Positions 55,856 to 64,000 of a stretch of DNA of 64,000 bases are shown piece by piece. Location of the stretch: the NCBI GenBank assembly GCA_903871775.1, contig CAIQIA010000021.1:24523-88522 (forward strand), written 5' to 3'. Source of the DNA: an uncultured cyanobacterium. Its GTDB lineage: Bacteria; Cyanobacteriota; Cyanobacteriia; PCC-6307; Cyanobiaceae. The notes beneath the pieces were generated by a model that was not told the DNA's origin, did no database searches, and worked only from the letters and a program-made list of their open reading frames with translations. The translations under genes and the position numbers were made by a program. Position 1 is the stretch's first letter. Each line of letters begins with the position of its first letter.

Positions 55856-58705
55856 ATGCCGTCCCTGACCCCTGCCGCGCGCTACTACGGGGCCCGTGGC
55901 GTCACCTACGAGCAGTTCAGCGCCGAACTGAAGATTGACTCAGGGTCATTTCAGACCCTGCTCAAGCTCGTCAACCCCGGCCGTTACGGCAGCCTCTTTC
56001 TGAACGATGTCACAGGCAAGCCCTACGAGATCTCGGGCCTGCGCACCTCCACGTCCTACGGCAACAACCTCGCCAACGCCGGTGCTGACCGGCTCTACGG
56101 CACGGCCGACGACGTGCGCCCCGGCACCACCGGCTACGTGGCCAACAGCCAGGGCAGCGGCGCCGAATTCTGGGCGAATGCCGAATCTCCCTTCCTGCGT
56201 CTGACCCGTCCTGCATGGGGCATAGACGCCCGTGGCGTCGAAGAGCTCGGCCGTCCCCGTGGGTATGAGGGGATCATCACCGTCGACCGCAGCCTGCGGC
56301 TGGTGGAGCCGGTGACCCAGAGGCTGGCGAACGCCCGCCTGGTCAGCAATGCCCTCGGCGCCCAGGCAGGACCGATGCCCAACCCCCAGGGCTGGAACGA
56401 ATACGACATGAGTTTCGGCCAGTACTTCGACCATGGGCTCGATTTCCTGGCTCGCAGCGGTCTGAAGCAGTCGATGGCCGCTGCCACAGCCCCCGGCGAC
56501 AAGTTGCATGCCATCTCGGGAGGCGCCGTCGGCGTCATCGGCGACCGCGGCGGCCAGGTGCTGCGCGATGCCGTCACCCGCACCCTCGTGCCTGTCGCCA
56601 ACTTCTCGGTCGGGCCCAACGGCGCCCCCGCCGGTCTGTACGCCTACACCATCAGCCCCACCGGTCAGCCCACGCCCACCCGCAGCGCCGCCCAGATTCT
56701 CGGTCGTGCTCCCCAGGAGCTCGATCTGTTCAGTGTCAACAAGACCGAGGGGCTGATCCAGAACAACCAGCTCTACGGCTCCACCGATGCCACCGCCTAC
56801 GTGCTGCGGGAGAGTGCCCGCTTCAACGCCTCCGGCACTTACACCAGCAACGACGGCACCATCTATCGCATCGGCGGCACCGTGAACGGCTTCCGGATCA
56901 CGGGCAGCCGCAATGGCCTGGTGCGGCTTGTCGATCCCCTCGCCCCCGGTGGGTTCCGCCTCGTCAAGACCGCTGACATGCTCACCTCGGCGCTGCGAAC
57001 GGGGGATGGCCTGCCCGGCCTGCCGACCTACGCGGAGGTGTTGCTCAACAACGGCGTCAATCCGGCCCTCGTCAATGCCGTCTTCGCCGCCAACGCCACG
57101 GCCGGTGTGGCCCTGGGGTCGCCCCAGTGGCTGGCCCTGAGCCGTGATCCCCGCTTCATTGATGCCGGCAATGTTCGCAACTTCGATCCTGCCAGCCGCA
57201 CCTACCGGCAGTTCGACAACCAGCCGCTGATCGGCGATGTCGCCCTGGCGATCACGGCCACATCCCCCACCGACCTGCCCCGCCTGGCCGCCATTGATCA
57301 GAACGCCGACGGCATCTCCGATGTGCTGAAGACCGTTCCCCTGGCCCAGGCCCGGGCCTACCTGCCCCAGTTCGCAACCCAGTCCGACGCCGTCGTCACG
57401 CAGATCCTGCAAGGTCAGCCTCGCATCCAGGCCGAAGACTGGGGGGCCGGTCAGCTGCTGAGCCATGTGGTCGCCGGCGATTGGCGGGCCAACGAGAACA
57501 TCGGCCTCAGCTCGATCCACACGATGTGGGCCCGGGAACACAACTGGCAGGTGGCCAACCTGCGCAGCAGCCAGAAGCAGGCGGGCATCACCGGCGTGGC
57601 CGAAGACGACATCTTCAACGCCGCCCGCATCATCACCGAAGGGGAATACCAGAAGGCGGTTTACGAAGAGTTCGGCCCCAGCCTGGCGGGTGACAAGATC
57701 ATCAATGCTGGTTCAGGCATCCATGGCTTCGCCGGCTACAACCCTGCAGTGGATGCCTCCGAAAGCCTCGAGTTTGCTGTTGTGGCTTATCGGGTCGGCC
57801 ATTCGCAGATCAATGAGAACCTGCTGCCTGGCTTCTCCCTGCTCAATGGTTTTCTGAATCCCCAGCTGTTCATGGCCCTGGGCAATTCGGCGATCACCGC
57901 TGGTCTCACTCAGGTCGCCCATGACACCATCGACACCCTCCTGCCCAATGCGGTTCGCAACGATCTGGTGCAGCGCAACCTTGATCTGTTCACGGCCAAC
58001 GTGCTGCGTGGTCGCGAGCTGGGGATCCCCGGCCTCAATGCCATCCGCCGCGAGCTGTACCTGAACGGTCCGCTCAACAAGGGCAACGGCACCGACCTGA
58101 CGGCCTCGTTCCAGGGCAACCCGCTGTTCAGGCCGTACGACAGCTGGGCCGAGTTCGGGGCCAGCCTGCGCGACTGGGTGCCGAGCCGCAACGCCGATGG
58201 CACCGCCCGCTCGTTCCGTGCCTCGGACCCCACCACCCATGGCAGCAGCGCCCTTCTGGCCAAGTTCCAATCGGTGTATGCCTCCCTGGAGGACGTCGAC
58301 GCCTGGGTGGGGATGCTGGCGGAGAAGCCCAGTGCGGACTCCGGACAGATGGGGCCGCTGATGGCCACCATCTTCTGGGAGCAGCTGGATCGCCTCCAGG
58401 AGGGGGATCGCTTCTATTACATCTCGCGCCTGCGGGACACCGGTTCCGGTCTCTGGAACGAGATGGATTCCCTGAGCGACATTCTTCGGCGTACTTCGGC
58501 TCCCGATCTGACCCTGCCGGCGGCCGATGTCTTCAGGGTGCAGGCCTCCAGCGACATCCTGGCCAGCCGGGCGGCCTATGTGGCCGGCACCGTCTCGACC
58601 GGTGACCAGCTGCGACGCATCACCAGCCTCTTTGCGGCCCCTGATCCCTGGGCCGATGCTGTGGCCGGCAATGCCGGGGCGAACAGGGCAATTCCCCTCG
58701 CCTGA
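55856..58705 (+). CDS. Animal-type haem peroxidase
   Basis: 949 aa from MPSLTPAARYYG (GTG 55793 is possible, adding 21 aa). It has the full set of peroxidase-cyclooxygenase motifs: distal His in FGQYFDHGLDFL (about residue 193), distal Arg in HTMWAREHN (about 560), IITEGEYQKAVYEEFGP, proximal His in AYRVGHSQINENLL (about 649) and RGRELGIPGLNA. In FDHGLDF the Asp that binds Ca2+ in myeloperoxidase is Gly. No signal peptide or RTX repeats are visible. Related bacterial enzymes make oxidants or oxidise Mn(II). The large multicopper oxidase follows 113 bp downstream on the same strand. Confidence 0.9.
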   Translation: MPSLTPAARYYGARGVTYEQFSAELKIDSGSFQTLLKLVNPGRYGSLFLNDVTGKPYEISGLRTSTSYGNNLANAGADRLYGTADDVRPGTTGYVANSQGSGAEFWANAESPFLRLTRPAWGIDARGVEELGRPRGYEGIITVDRSLRLVEPVTQRLANARLVSNALGAQAGPMPNPQGWNEYDMSFGQYFDHGLDFLARSGLKQSMAAATAPGDKLHAISGGAVGVIGDRGGQVLRDAVTRTLVPVANFSVGPNGAPAGLYAYTISPTGQPTPTRSAAQILGRAPQELDLFSVNKTEGLIQNNQLYGSTDATAYVLRESARFNASGTYTSNDGTIYRIGGTVNGFRITGSRNGLVRLVDPLAPGGFRLVKTADMLTSALRTGDGLPGLPTYAEVLLNNGVNPALVNAVFAANATAGVALGSPQWLALSRDPRFIDAGNVRNFDPASRTYRQFDNQPLIGDVALAITATSPTDLPRLAAIDQNADGISDVLKTVPLAQARAYLPQFATQSDAVVTQILQGQPRIQAEDWGAGQLLSHVVAGDWRANENIGLSSIHTMWAREHNWQVANLRSSQKQAGITGVAEDDIFNAARIITEGEYQKAVYEEFGPSLAGDKIINAGSGIHGFAGYNPAVDASESLEFAVVAYRVGHSQINENLLPGFSLLNGFLNPQLFMALGNSAITAGLTQVAHDTIDTLLPNAVRNDLVQRNLDLFTANVLRGRELGIPGLNAIRRELYLNGPLNKGNGTDLTASFQGNPLFRPYDSWAEFGASLRDWVPSRNADGTARSFRASDPTTHGSSALLAKFQSVYASLEDVDAWVGMLAEKPSADSGQMGPLMATIFWEQLDRLQEGDRFYYISRLRDTGSGLWNEMDSLSDILRRTSAPDLTLPAADVFRVQASSDILASRAAYVAGTVSTGDQLRRITSLFAAPDPWADAVAGNAGANRAIPLA

Positions 58706-58818
58706 GCGCCCATGGACATTGGTCTGTGGGGGCAGATCCGAAAGGCTGTGGTCAGTCTTCGGGGACTCAGCCTGCTTTAGATGCGCTCAGGGTCCTCCAA
58801 GGTTAAGCTGTAGTCGTT

Positions 58819-61800
58819 ATGAGTTGGCGTGGCGGGTTCCTCCTGCCACTGACGGCGGCCCCCCCCCCCATGGCCTTCACCCCCCAGAACGGACTGCTCG
58901 ATGCCCCCTTGGTGCCCGGCTCCTCCGAGGACCTGCAGGCCATGGTGCTGGCCGTTGTTCCCAGCTATGCCATCACTCCGTCCCTGAAAGCGATCAACGA
59001 AGGGCAGGTTCTGACGACGGCGGTGCAGACCACCAACGTCGCCCCGGGGACAGTGCTGTATTGGTCGCTCTCAGGCACTGGCATCAGCGATCTCGACTTC
59101 AGCAAGGGGGCTCTGGTCGGTTCGGCCGCCGTCGACGCTGGAGGGGCCTTCGCCTTCAGCCACACGATCGCCAGCGATCTGCGCACCGAAGGGGCCGAGA
59201 CCCTCAACATCAGGCTGTTCAGAGATGCGGCCCGCACCGTTCAGGTGGGCAGCACCGTCGCTGTCACCATCAACGACACCTCCACCGCACCAGTCGCTGG
59301 CTCTTCGGCCCCGACTTACAAGATCCAGCCATCGGCGGCCGCCCTCAACGAAGGGATGGTGCTGACCACCCGGATCCAGACCACCAATGTCAGGCCGGGC
59401 ACGGTTCTGTACTGGGCTTTTTCTGGCCCGGGCATCACCGACAAAGACTTCAGCCGGGGTGCGCTGTACGGCTTCGCCCCCGTTGATGCCACCGGCAAGA
59501 TCACCCTGGTGCATGCCCTCAGCAATGATCTCACCACCGAAGGGCTCGAATCGCTGAAGATCGGCCTCTTCAGTGACCCCGGCATGACCACCCCGGTGGG
59601 CACCTCCGCAGCGGTCACCATCCGTGACACCTCTTTGTCGCCTTCGCAGCCGCTGGTTCCCACTTACACCATCAAGCCCTCTGCTGTGGTGATCAACGAA
59701 GGGGGTCTGCTCACCACCACGGTTCAGACCACCAACATCGTCGCCGGCACCACGGTGTACTGGACCGTGTCTGGGGCAGGGATCACCAATGCTGACTTCA
59801 GCAGCGGCACCCTGATCGGCAGTGCCACCGTCAGCAGCACGGGTCAGTTCGTGCTGTCCCATCGGCTTGCCAATGACCTCACCACCGAAGGTCCCGAGAC
59901 CCTCCAGATCAATCTCTTCGGCGATCCCAAGTTGGCCACGCCCCTGGCGAGTGCCTCGGTGCTGATCAACGACACCTCGCGCTCCCGTGGTGCTGCAACC
60001 GCCAGCCTCACGCCATCCCTGGCCACGTTGAGCGAAGGCCAGGCAGTCACCACCACGGTGACCACCATCAACATGGCTGACGGCACCATCCTTTATTACC
60101 AACTCAGTGGTGCCGGTGTGGATCCAGCCGATTTCGGCGTGGGCACCATCAGCGGCCAGGTGGTTGTCAAGGCCGGCAAGGCCAGCTTCACCCACATCCT
60201 CGCCAACGATTACAAGACCGAGGCTGATGAACTGATCAGGATCCAGCTCTTCACCGACAAACCCGGTGGCACGGCGATCGGCAATGCCGTCTCGATTGCT
60301 GTCAAGGATACATCCGTTTCGCTCAACATTGCCACCGAGGTCTACCAACCCCAGTTCACCCCTTTCCCGGTGCGCAAGTGGGCCTCGGCGGTGCCTGTCC
60401 CCACGCTCAAGCGACCGGATTATGTCGGTGTGCAGCCTGATGTCTGGGGCACCAAGTTCGCCCCCCAGCCGTCTCCCGGCGGGCTGCCGGCGCTTTACAG
60501 CGATGTCGATCCCACCCAGGCCAGCTACGGCGGTATTGCCCCCGAGTTCTATAACCAGACAGTGGCGGGCACCTCAACCCCTTATTACTCCACTGGTCAG
60601 GTCACCACGGCCTGGTATTCCCAGCGGGAGGGTGCCAGGCTCCAGTCCGTTGTGGATGGCGTCAACCAGGCCTATCTCACGGAGATTTACGGCTACGACA
60701 GCACCATGCCCGGCTCCACCTTCAAGACTCGGGTAGGCCAGCCGGTGGTGGTGCGCCATTGGAACGATCTTCCCCTGTATCCAGGCATGCCGGCAGGCAT
60801 GGTCCAACGGGAATCGGTGCATCTGCACGGTGGGCACAATCCGGCCCACGTGGATGGATACCCTTCTTATGTAATCAATCCAGGAATGTACCGGGATTAT
60901 TACTACGCCAATACCGTCCCCATGGGCAACGATGGCAAGCCCGACATGACCGAGTCGCCATCCACCATGTGGTACCACGACCATGGGGAAGACATCACGG
61001 ACCTCAACGTCGTCAAGGGGATGGCCGGTTTCTGGCTGTCGTTTGACACGACTGAACTGGACCTCGTCAAGAACCATGTCCTGCCGGGCTGGTGGAAGTC
61101 GACAGCCGAATGGAACGAGCAGGAATTTATGGAGAACAATTCTCCCTACGACATCCCCCTGGCTCTGAGTGACCGCACCTTTAACGCGGATGGCTCGTTC
61201 TTTTATGACGGCTTCCCGATTGGCAACAACACCGACGGCTACCTTGGCGATGTGATGCTTGTCAACGGCAAATCCTATCCCTACCTGGTGGTCGAACCGA
61301 CCCAGGTGCGAATGCGGATGCTGGGGGCTTCGACGGCGCGCATCTGGCATCTGAGTGTTCAGGATGCCAATGGTGTCATCCAGCCCCACCTGCGGATCGG
61401 TAATGACACCTGGTTGCTGCCCAATCCGATCCAGATGAATGAATTCACCATCTCGCCTGCCCAGCGGGCCGATGTGGTGATGGATTTCTCGGGCTACGCC
61501 CCAGGCACCGAGCTGTACCTGGTGAACACCGCTGAGCAGAACAAAGGCACGGGCCCCCAAGGCAATCTTTTGACCATCGGCACCACCGGTTTCTCGGAAC
61601 GGATCATGAAGATCGTGGTGGCGCCCAAAACGGCTACCACCCCCACCAACACGGTTACGGTCAACTCCCCCTTGCGTGCAAACACGCCGATCCTGCCGTC
61701 CGAGATCAGCAACCGTCGCACCTTTGAGTTCGGCCGCAGCAATGGCCTGTGGCTGATCAACCAGACCCACTTCGACTCCATGATTTCGAACAACCCCATG

Positions 61801-63219
61801 CCGCTGGGGGTTGCCGAAGAGTGGACCCTGATCAACGGAAGTGGCGGCTGGTGGCACCCCATTCACATCCATCTGGAATCCCATCAGGTCCAGACGATCA
61901 ACGGCCGCCAGCCGTCTGCCGACTACTTCCCTGAAAAGCAGTTCAAGAGTGACACGACGCTGCTGGGGCCGAACACGACGGCGTCTGTCTTTATGAAGTT
62001 TAGAACTTTTGAAGGCCCCTTTGTCTTCCACTGCCACACACTGCAGCACGAAGACTCCATGATGATGTTTAACTTTGATCCCAATCTGGATGGAGCGGCC
62101 TACAAGGCCGGCGATCCGATTCCTGCTGATCGAAATTACACACCGTTCCCCTATCCATCGGCCCATCATCCCGGGGTTGTGCTCACGGGGCCGCCGACAG
62201 GTGGTACCACTGCCCACGGCCTCGCCACCCAGGCATCCGATTCGTCGCACCTCCACACGCTCAATCCCCTCGCTCCTTACTCCGTCGCCTATCACCCGGG
62301 TCTCCATGCTGACCTGCCAGAAGAAGGCAGCCTCACCTCCGGTTTTGATGCTTCGGCCTCATCCCGCTGGCAGCATCAGCATGGTTCTGAGCCCCTCGCT
62401 CCTTATTCGGCGGCGTTCCATCCCGGTCTGCATGCCACCCTCCCGAGCGAAGACACCCTCCTTGCCGGGTACAGCACCGCCAAGGTGACCTCCACGGTTC
62501 CGGTACTGCCGGCCGTGACCTCTGCCCCCGCCGATGATGGCGGTTCACCCCAGTTCGCTCCGGCGGTGCTTGCGTTGTTTGCCTTCAGTGCCTGGGGCAC
62601 CAACGATGGCGAGGTCATGACGGCCACAAGCCAAGACTCTTACCTGAACGGCCGTGGTGGCAACGATTACCTCAGGGGCGGTCTGGGCAACGACATGCTC
62701 GTCGGTGGGGATGGGGATGATGTGCTCAGCGGTGGTGATGGTGACGATCTGCTGGCGGGAGAGATAGGTGATGATGTGTTGACCGGTGGAGCCGGTCGTG
62801 ATGGCTTCTTCTACATCAGTGCCGACCCTGGACACACGGATCGCATCACCGATTTCCAGCCCGGTAGTGACTTCATCTCCCTGCACCATGCCTTGGTGAA
62901 CACCAACGGCATCGCCAACGCCAGCTGGAGTTTCATCGGCGCTGAAGCCTTCTCGGGCAAGACCGGCCAGGTCCGTTTCGTCGACAATCTGCTCACGGTC
63001 GATCTCAATGGCGACACCACCGCCGACATCAACATCCTGATCCCCGGCCTCAGCAGCTTTGATCCCTGCTGGCTCGACGTGCCCGTCATCAGCCCGTCCC
63101 AGGGAAGCAGCTGTGACACACCCAACTGCGATCCCATCTGCCCCGATCCGAACACCGCCCTGGCTGCCGATTGCGCCCCGGACACCCTGGCGCATAACTA
63201 TTCAGCCCCAGTGTGCTGA
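58819..63219 (+). CDS. RTX-type secreted multicopper oxidase with Calx-beta-like repeats
   Basis: 1466 aa. An in-frame ATG at 58870 just after an 11-C tract (MAFTPQNG) is an equally good start. Order: residues 50-499 four Calx-beta-like repeats, then a multicopper oxidase (about 505-1100). The copper motifs are ESVHLHGGH (about 668), MWYHDHG (about 720), WWHPIHIHL (about 1013) and FHCHTLQHEDSMM (about 1071); this is the CotA/bilirubin-oxidase type with the Cys-centred T1 site. A His-rich tandem repeat, RTX repeats (GGNDYLRGGLGNDML, GGDGDDVLSGGDGDDLL) and a six-Cys tail follow. RTX repeats point to type I secretion without a signal peptide. It may oxidise Mn(II), phenols or bilins. Confidence 0.9.
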   Translation: MSWRGGFLLPLTAAPPPMAFTPQNGLLDAPLVPGSSEDLQAMVLAVVPSYAITPSLKAINEGQVLTTAVQTTNVAPGTVLYWSLSGTGISDLDFSKGALVGSAAVDAGGAFAFSHTIASDLRTEGAETLNIRLFRDAARTVQVGSTVAVTINDTSTAPVAGSSAPTYKIQPSAAALNEGMVLTTRIQTTNVRPGTVLYWAFSGPGITDKDFSRGALYGFAPVDATGKITLVHALSNDLTTEGLESLKIGLFSDPGMTTPVGTSAAVTIRDTSLSPSQPLVPTYTIKPSAVVINEGGLLTTTVQTTNIVAGTTVYWTVSGAGITNADFSSGTLIGSATVSSTGQFVLSHRLANDLTTEGPETLQINLFGDPKLATPLASASVLINDTSRSRGAATASLTPSLATLSEGQAVTTTVTTINMADGTILYYQLSGAGVDPADFGVGTISGQVVVKAGKASFTHILANDYKTEADELIRIQLFTDKPGGTAIGNAVSIAVKDTSVSLNIATEVYQPQFTPFPVRKWASAVPVPTLKRPDYVGVQPDVWGTKFAPQPSPGGLPALYSDVDPTQASYGGIAPEFYNQTVAGTSTPYYSTGQVTTAWYSQREGARLQSVVDGVNQAYLTEIYGYDSTMPGSTFKTRVGQPVVVRHWNDLPLYPGMPAGMVQRESVHLHGGHNPAHVDGYPSYVINPGMYRDYYYANTVPMGNDGKPDMTESPSTMWYHDHGEDITDLNVVKGMAGFWLSFDTTELDLVKNHVLPGWWKSTAEWNEQEFMENNSPYDIPLALSDRTFNADGSFFYDGFPIGNNTDGYLGDVMLVNGKSYPYLVVEPTQVRMRMLGASTARIWHLSVQDANGVIQPHLRIGNDTWLLPNPIQMNEFTISPAQRADVVMDFSGYAPGTELYLVNTAEQNKGTGPQGNLLTIGTTGFSERIMKIVVAPKTATTPTNTVTVNSPLRANTPILPSEISNRRTFEFGRSNGLWLINQTHFDSMISNNPMPLGVAEEWTLINGSGGWWHPIHIHLESHQVQTINGRQPSADYFPEKQFKSDTTLLGPNTTASVFMKFRTFEGPFVFHCHTLQHEDSMMMFNFDPNLDGAAYKAGDPIPADRNYTPFPYPSAHHPGVVLTGPPTGGTTAHGLATQASDSSHLHTLNPLAPYSVAYHPGLHADLPEEGSLTSGFDASASSRWQHQHGSEPLAPYSAAFHPGLHATLPSEDTLLAGYSTAKVTSTVPVLPAVTSAPADDGGSPQFAPAVLALFAFSAWGTNDGEVMTATSQDSYLNGRGGNDYLRGGLGNDMLVGGDGDDVLSGGDGDDLLAGEIGDDVLTGGAGRDGFFYISADPGHTDRITDFQPGSDFISLHHALVNTNGIANASWSFIGAEAFSGKTGQVRFVDNLLTVDLNGDTTADINILIPGLSSFDPCWLDVPVISPSQGSSCDTPNCDPICPDPNTALAADCAPDTLAHNYSAPVC
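58859..58869. repeat. Poly-C tract (11 C) at the oxidase gene start
   Basis: Eleven C directly before the ATG at 58870 (MAFTPQNG). Such tracts are prone to slipped-strand mispairing; here it would shift the frame relative to the ATG at 58819, while leaving the ATG at 58870 intact. Confidence 0.6.
58966..60315 (+). repeat. Four Calx-beta-like repeats in the oxidase
   Basis: Four units of about 105 aa at residues 50-155, 167-272, 283-386 and 396-499. Each has a variant of INEGxxLTTxVQTTN, a middle DFSxG and ends INDTS or KDTS. They resemble Calx-beta/adhesin-type repeats that bind Ca2+ or stiffen exoproteins. Confidence 0.8.
62266..62468 (+). repeat. Tandem His-rich repeat in the oxidase
   Basis: Two near copies of PLAPYSxAxHPGLHAxLP (62266-62339 and 62392-62468), joined by SRWQHQHGSE. 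They lie between the copper domain and the RTX region. The His spacing could bind metal. Confidence 0.7.
62650..62812 (+). repeat. RTX calcium-binding nonapeptide repeats in the oxidase
   Basis: Repeats close to GGxGxDxL: GGNDYLRGGLGNDML, GGDGDDVL, GGDGDDLL and GDDVLTGGAGRD. These form Ca2+-loaded beta-rolls in proteins exported by type I systems. Confidence 0.85.
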
Positions 63220-63256
63220 CCAGCATCAGCCGCTTTCTGTCTTCTTCTGCCGTGGT

Positions 63257-63290
63257 GCCCTCCAGCCTGTGATCAGGCTGGAGGGCATTT
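63257..63290 (+). terminator. Probable terminator after the oxidase gene
   Basis: A perfect stem of 12-13 bp (GCCCTCCAGCCTG with CAGGCTGGAGGGC, loop TGAT) starts 38 bp after the oxidase stop codon, followed by ATTTCCTT. The T-run is short, so termination may be partial. Confidence 0.6.
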
Positions 63291-63600
63291 CCTTGATGCC
63301 CCTTGGCCTCTCTGACCATGACGACGAACTCGGAAAGACGTCCAGTCCAAGGTGCATGAACATCTTCAGTCGGCCAGAGCTGCATGGCGATGCCTATGGA
63401 TCTTGTTCCACTCGCTAGGAGATATCGGAGACCTGAACGCTGTCGACAGGCCGCAACGCAATGGCCTTGGCGAAGCGTCATCAACACCCGAAGCGTCTGG
63501 GGTGAGTGTGGGAGGTGGGGGGGACATCGAGCGGCCAAGTGCACAGGAGCCTCTCGGGGAGGTCTCTCCACCGCTCATGGGTGGGCATCGGGTCTGAGCA
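63291..63600. other. Intergenic region without recognisable gene
   Basis: Between the oxidase terminator and the psbA terminator. Small frames exist on both strands but none resembles a protein. Nothing else recognised. Confidence 0.5.
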
Positions 63601-63603
63601 TCG

Positions 63604-63634
63604 ACAACAAAAAACCCCCGCCGAGGCGGGGGTT
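63604..63634 (-). terminator. Rho-independent terminator of psbA
   Basis: Read on the reverse strand, CCCCCGCC, a CTCGG loop region and GGCGGGGG form a strong GC stem followed by TTTTTTGTTGT. It lies about 55 bp after the psbA stop. Confidence 0.85.
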
Positions 63635-63686
63635 CGTGCAATCCTTGATTGTGCCGTGATCTGTAGATCAGGCAGGGTCAAGATCC

Positions 63687-64000
<314 letters not shown>

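Noticed and set aside
58712..58780. A 22-codon frame (MDIGLWGQIRK) between the peroxidase and oxidase genes
   Set aside because: Very short, no ribosome-binding site, and composition like intergenic DNA.
58966..60315. The four repeats as cadherin or Ig-type adhesin domains
   Set aside because: The DFSxG centre and INDTS ends fit Calx-beta better, and Ca2+-binding DxNDN-type cadherin motifs are absent.
63352..63597. Small open frames between the oxidase and psbA
   Set aside because: No start signal or protein-like composition; the region overlaps the psbA terminator side.

Overview
The window is a stretch of a cyanobacterial chromosome of high G+C (about two thirds by eye). The host is shown by psbA and psbO (photosystem II), ycf66 and ycf20, crtR (beta-carotene hydroxylase), an ictB-type gene, a TxlA/HCF164-like thioredoxin and many short proteins typical of cyanobacteria. 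Dense packing, ATGA/GTGA overlaps and high G+C suggest a picocyanobacterium of the Cyanobium/Synechococcus type; that genus-level guess is inference. I see no insertion sequence, prophage, CRISPR array or rRNA.

Layout. 1-1.1 kb: a partial S53 (sedolisin-type) peptidase domain, less G+C-rich than its surroundings. 1.2-9.8 kb: a pentapeptide-repeat membrane protein, mnmE, a shikimate-dehydrogenase-like protein without the usual serines, a cytochrome P450, a GluR0-like ligand-gated channel and the long RelA/SpoT homologue. 9.9-21 kb: a two-ATPase ABC protein, an APC permease, type II NADH dehydrogenase divergent from a LuxR-type regulator, RluD-type pseudouridine synthase, RbgA/YlqF GTPase, a universal stress protein, pgk and three secreted or small proteins. 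21-26 kb: murG running straight into moxR, DUF58 and transglutaminase-like genes. 26-36 kb: thioredoxin, NIL-ferredoxin, lytic transglycosylase, glmM, and an opposing FIST-trmB-ictB-GlcNAc-kinase operon. 36-55.7 kb: mostly housekeeping (ileS, tRNA-Leu, crtR, gatC, mpg, pyrB, tRNA-Ala, coaBC, psbO, sat, ftsH, eda, aroC) mixed with small conserved proteins. 63.7-64 kb: the 3' end of psbA with its terminator.

The most unusual part is 55.8-63.2 kb. An animal-type haem peroxidase (949 aa) is followed by a 1466-aa protein that joins four Calx-beta-like repeats, a CotA/bilirubin-oxidase-type multicopper oxidase, a His-rich tandem repeat, RTX calcium-binding repeats and a Cys-rich tail. Both genes have a poly-C tract close to the start codon. 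Animal-type peroxidases and multicopper oxidases are the two enzyme classes linked to bacterial Mn(II) oxidation, so the pair is a candidate secreted oxidation module (metal, phenolic or bilin substrate). The substrate, the secretion route and the co-function are inferred, not shown.
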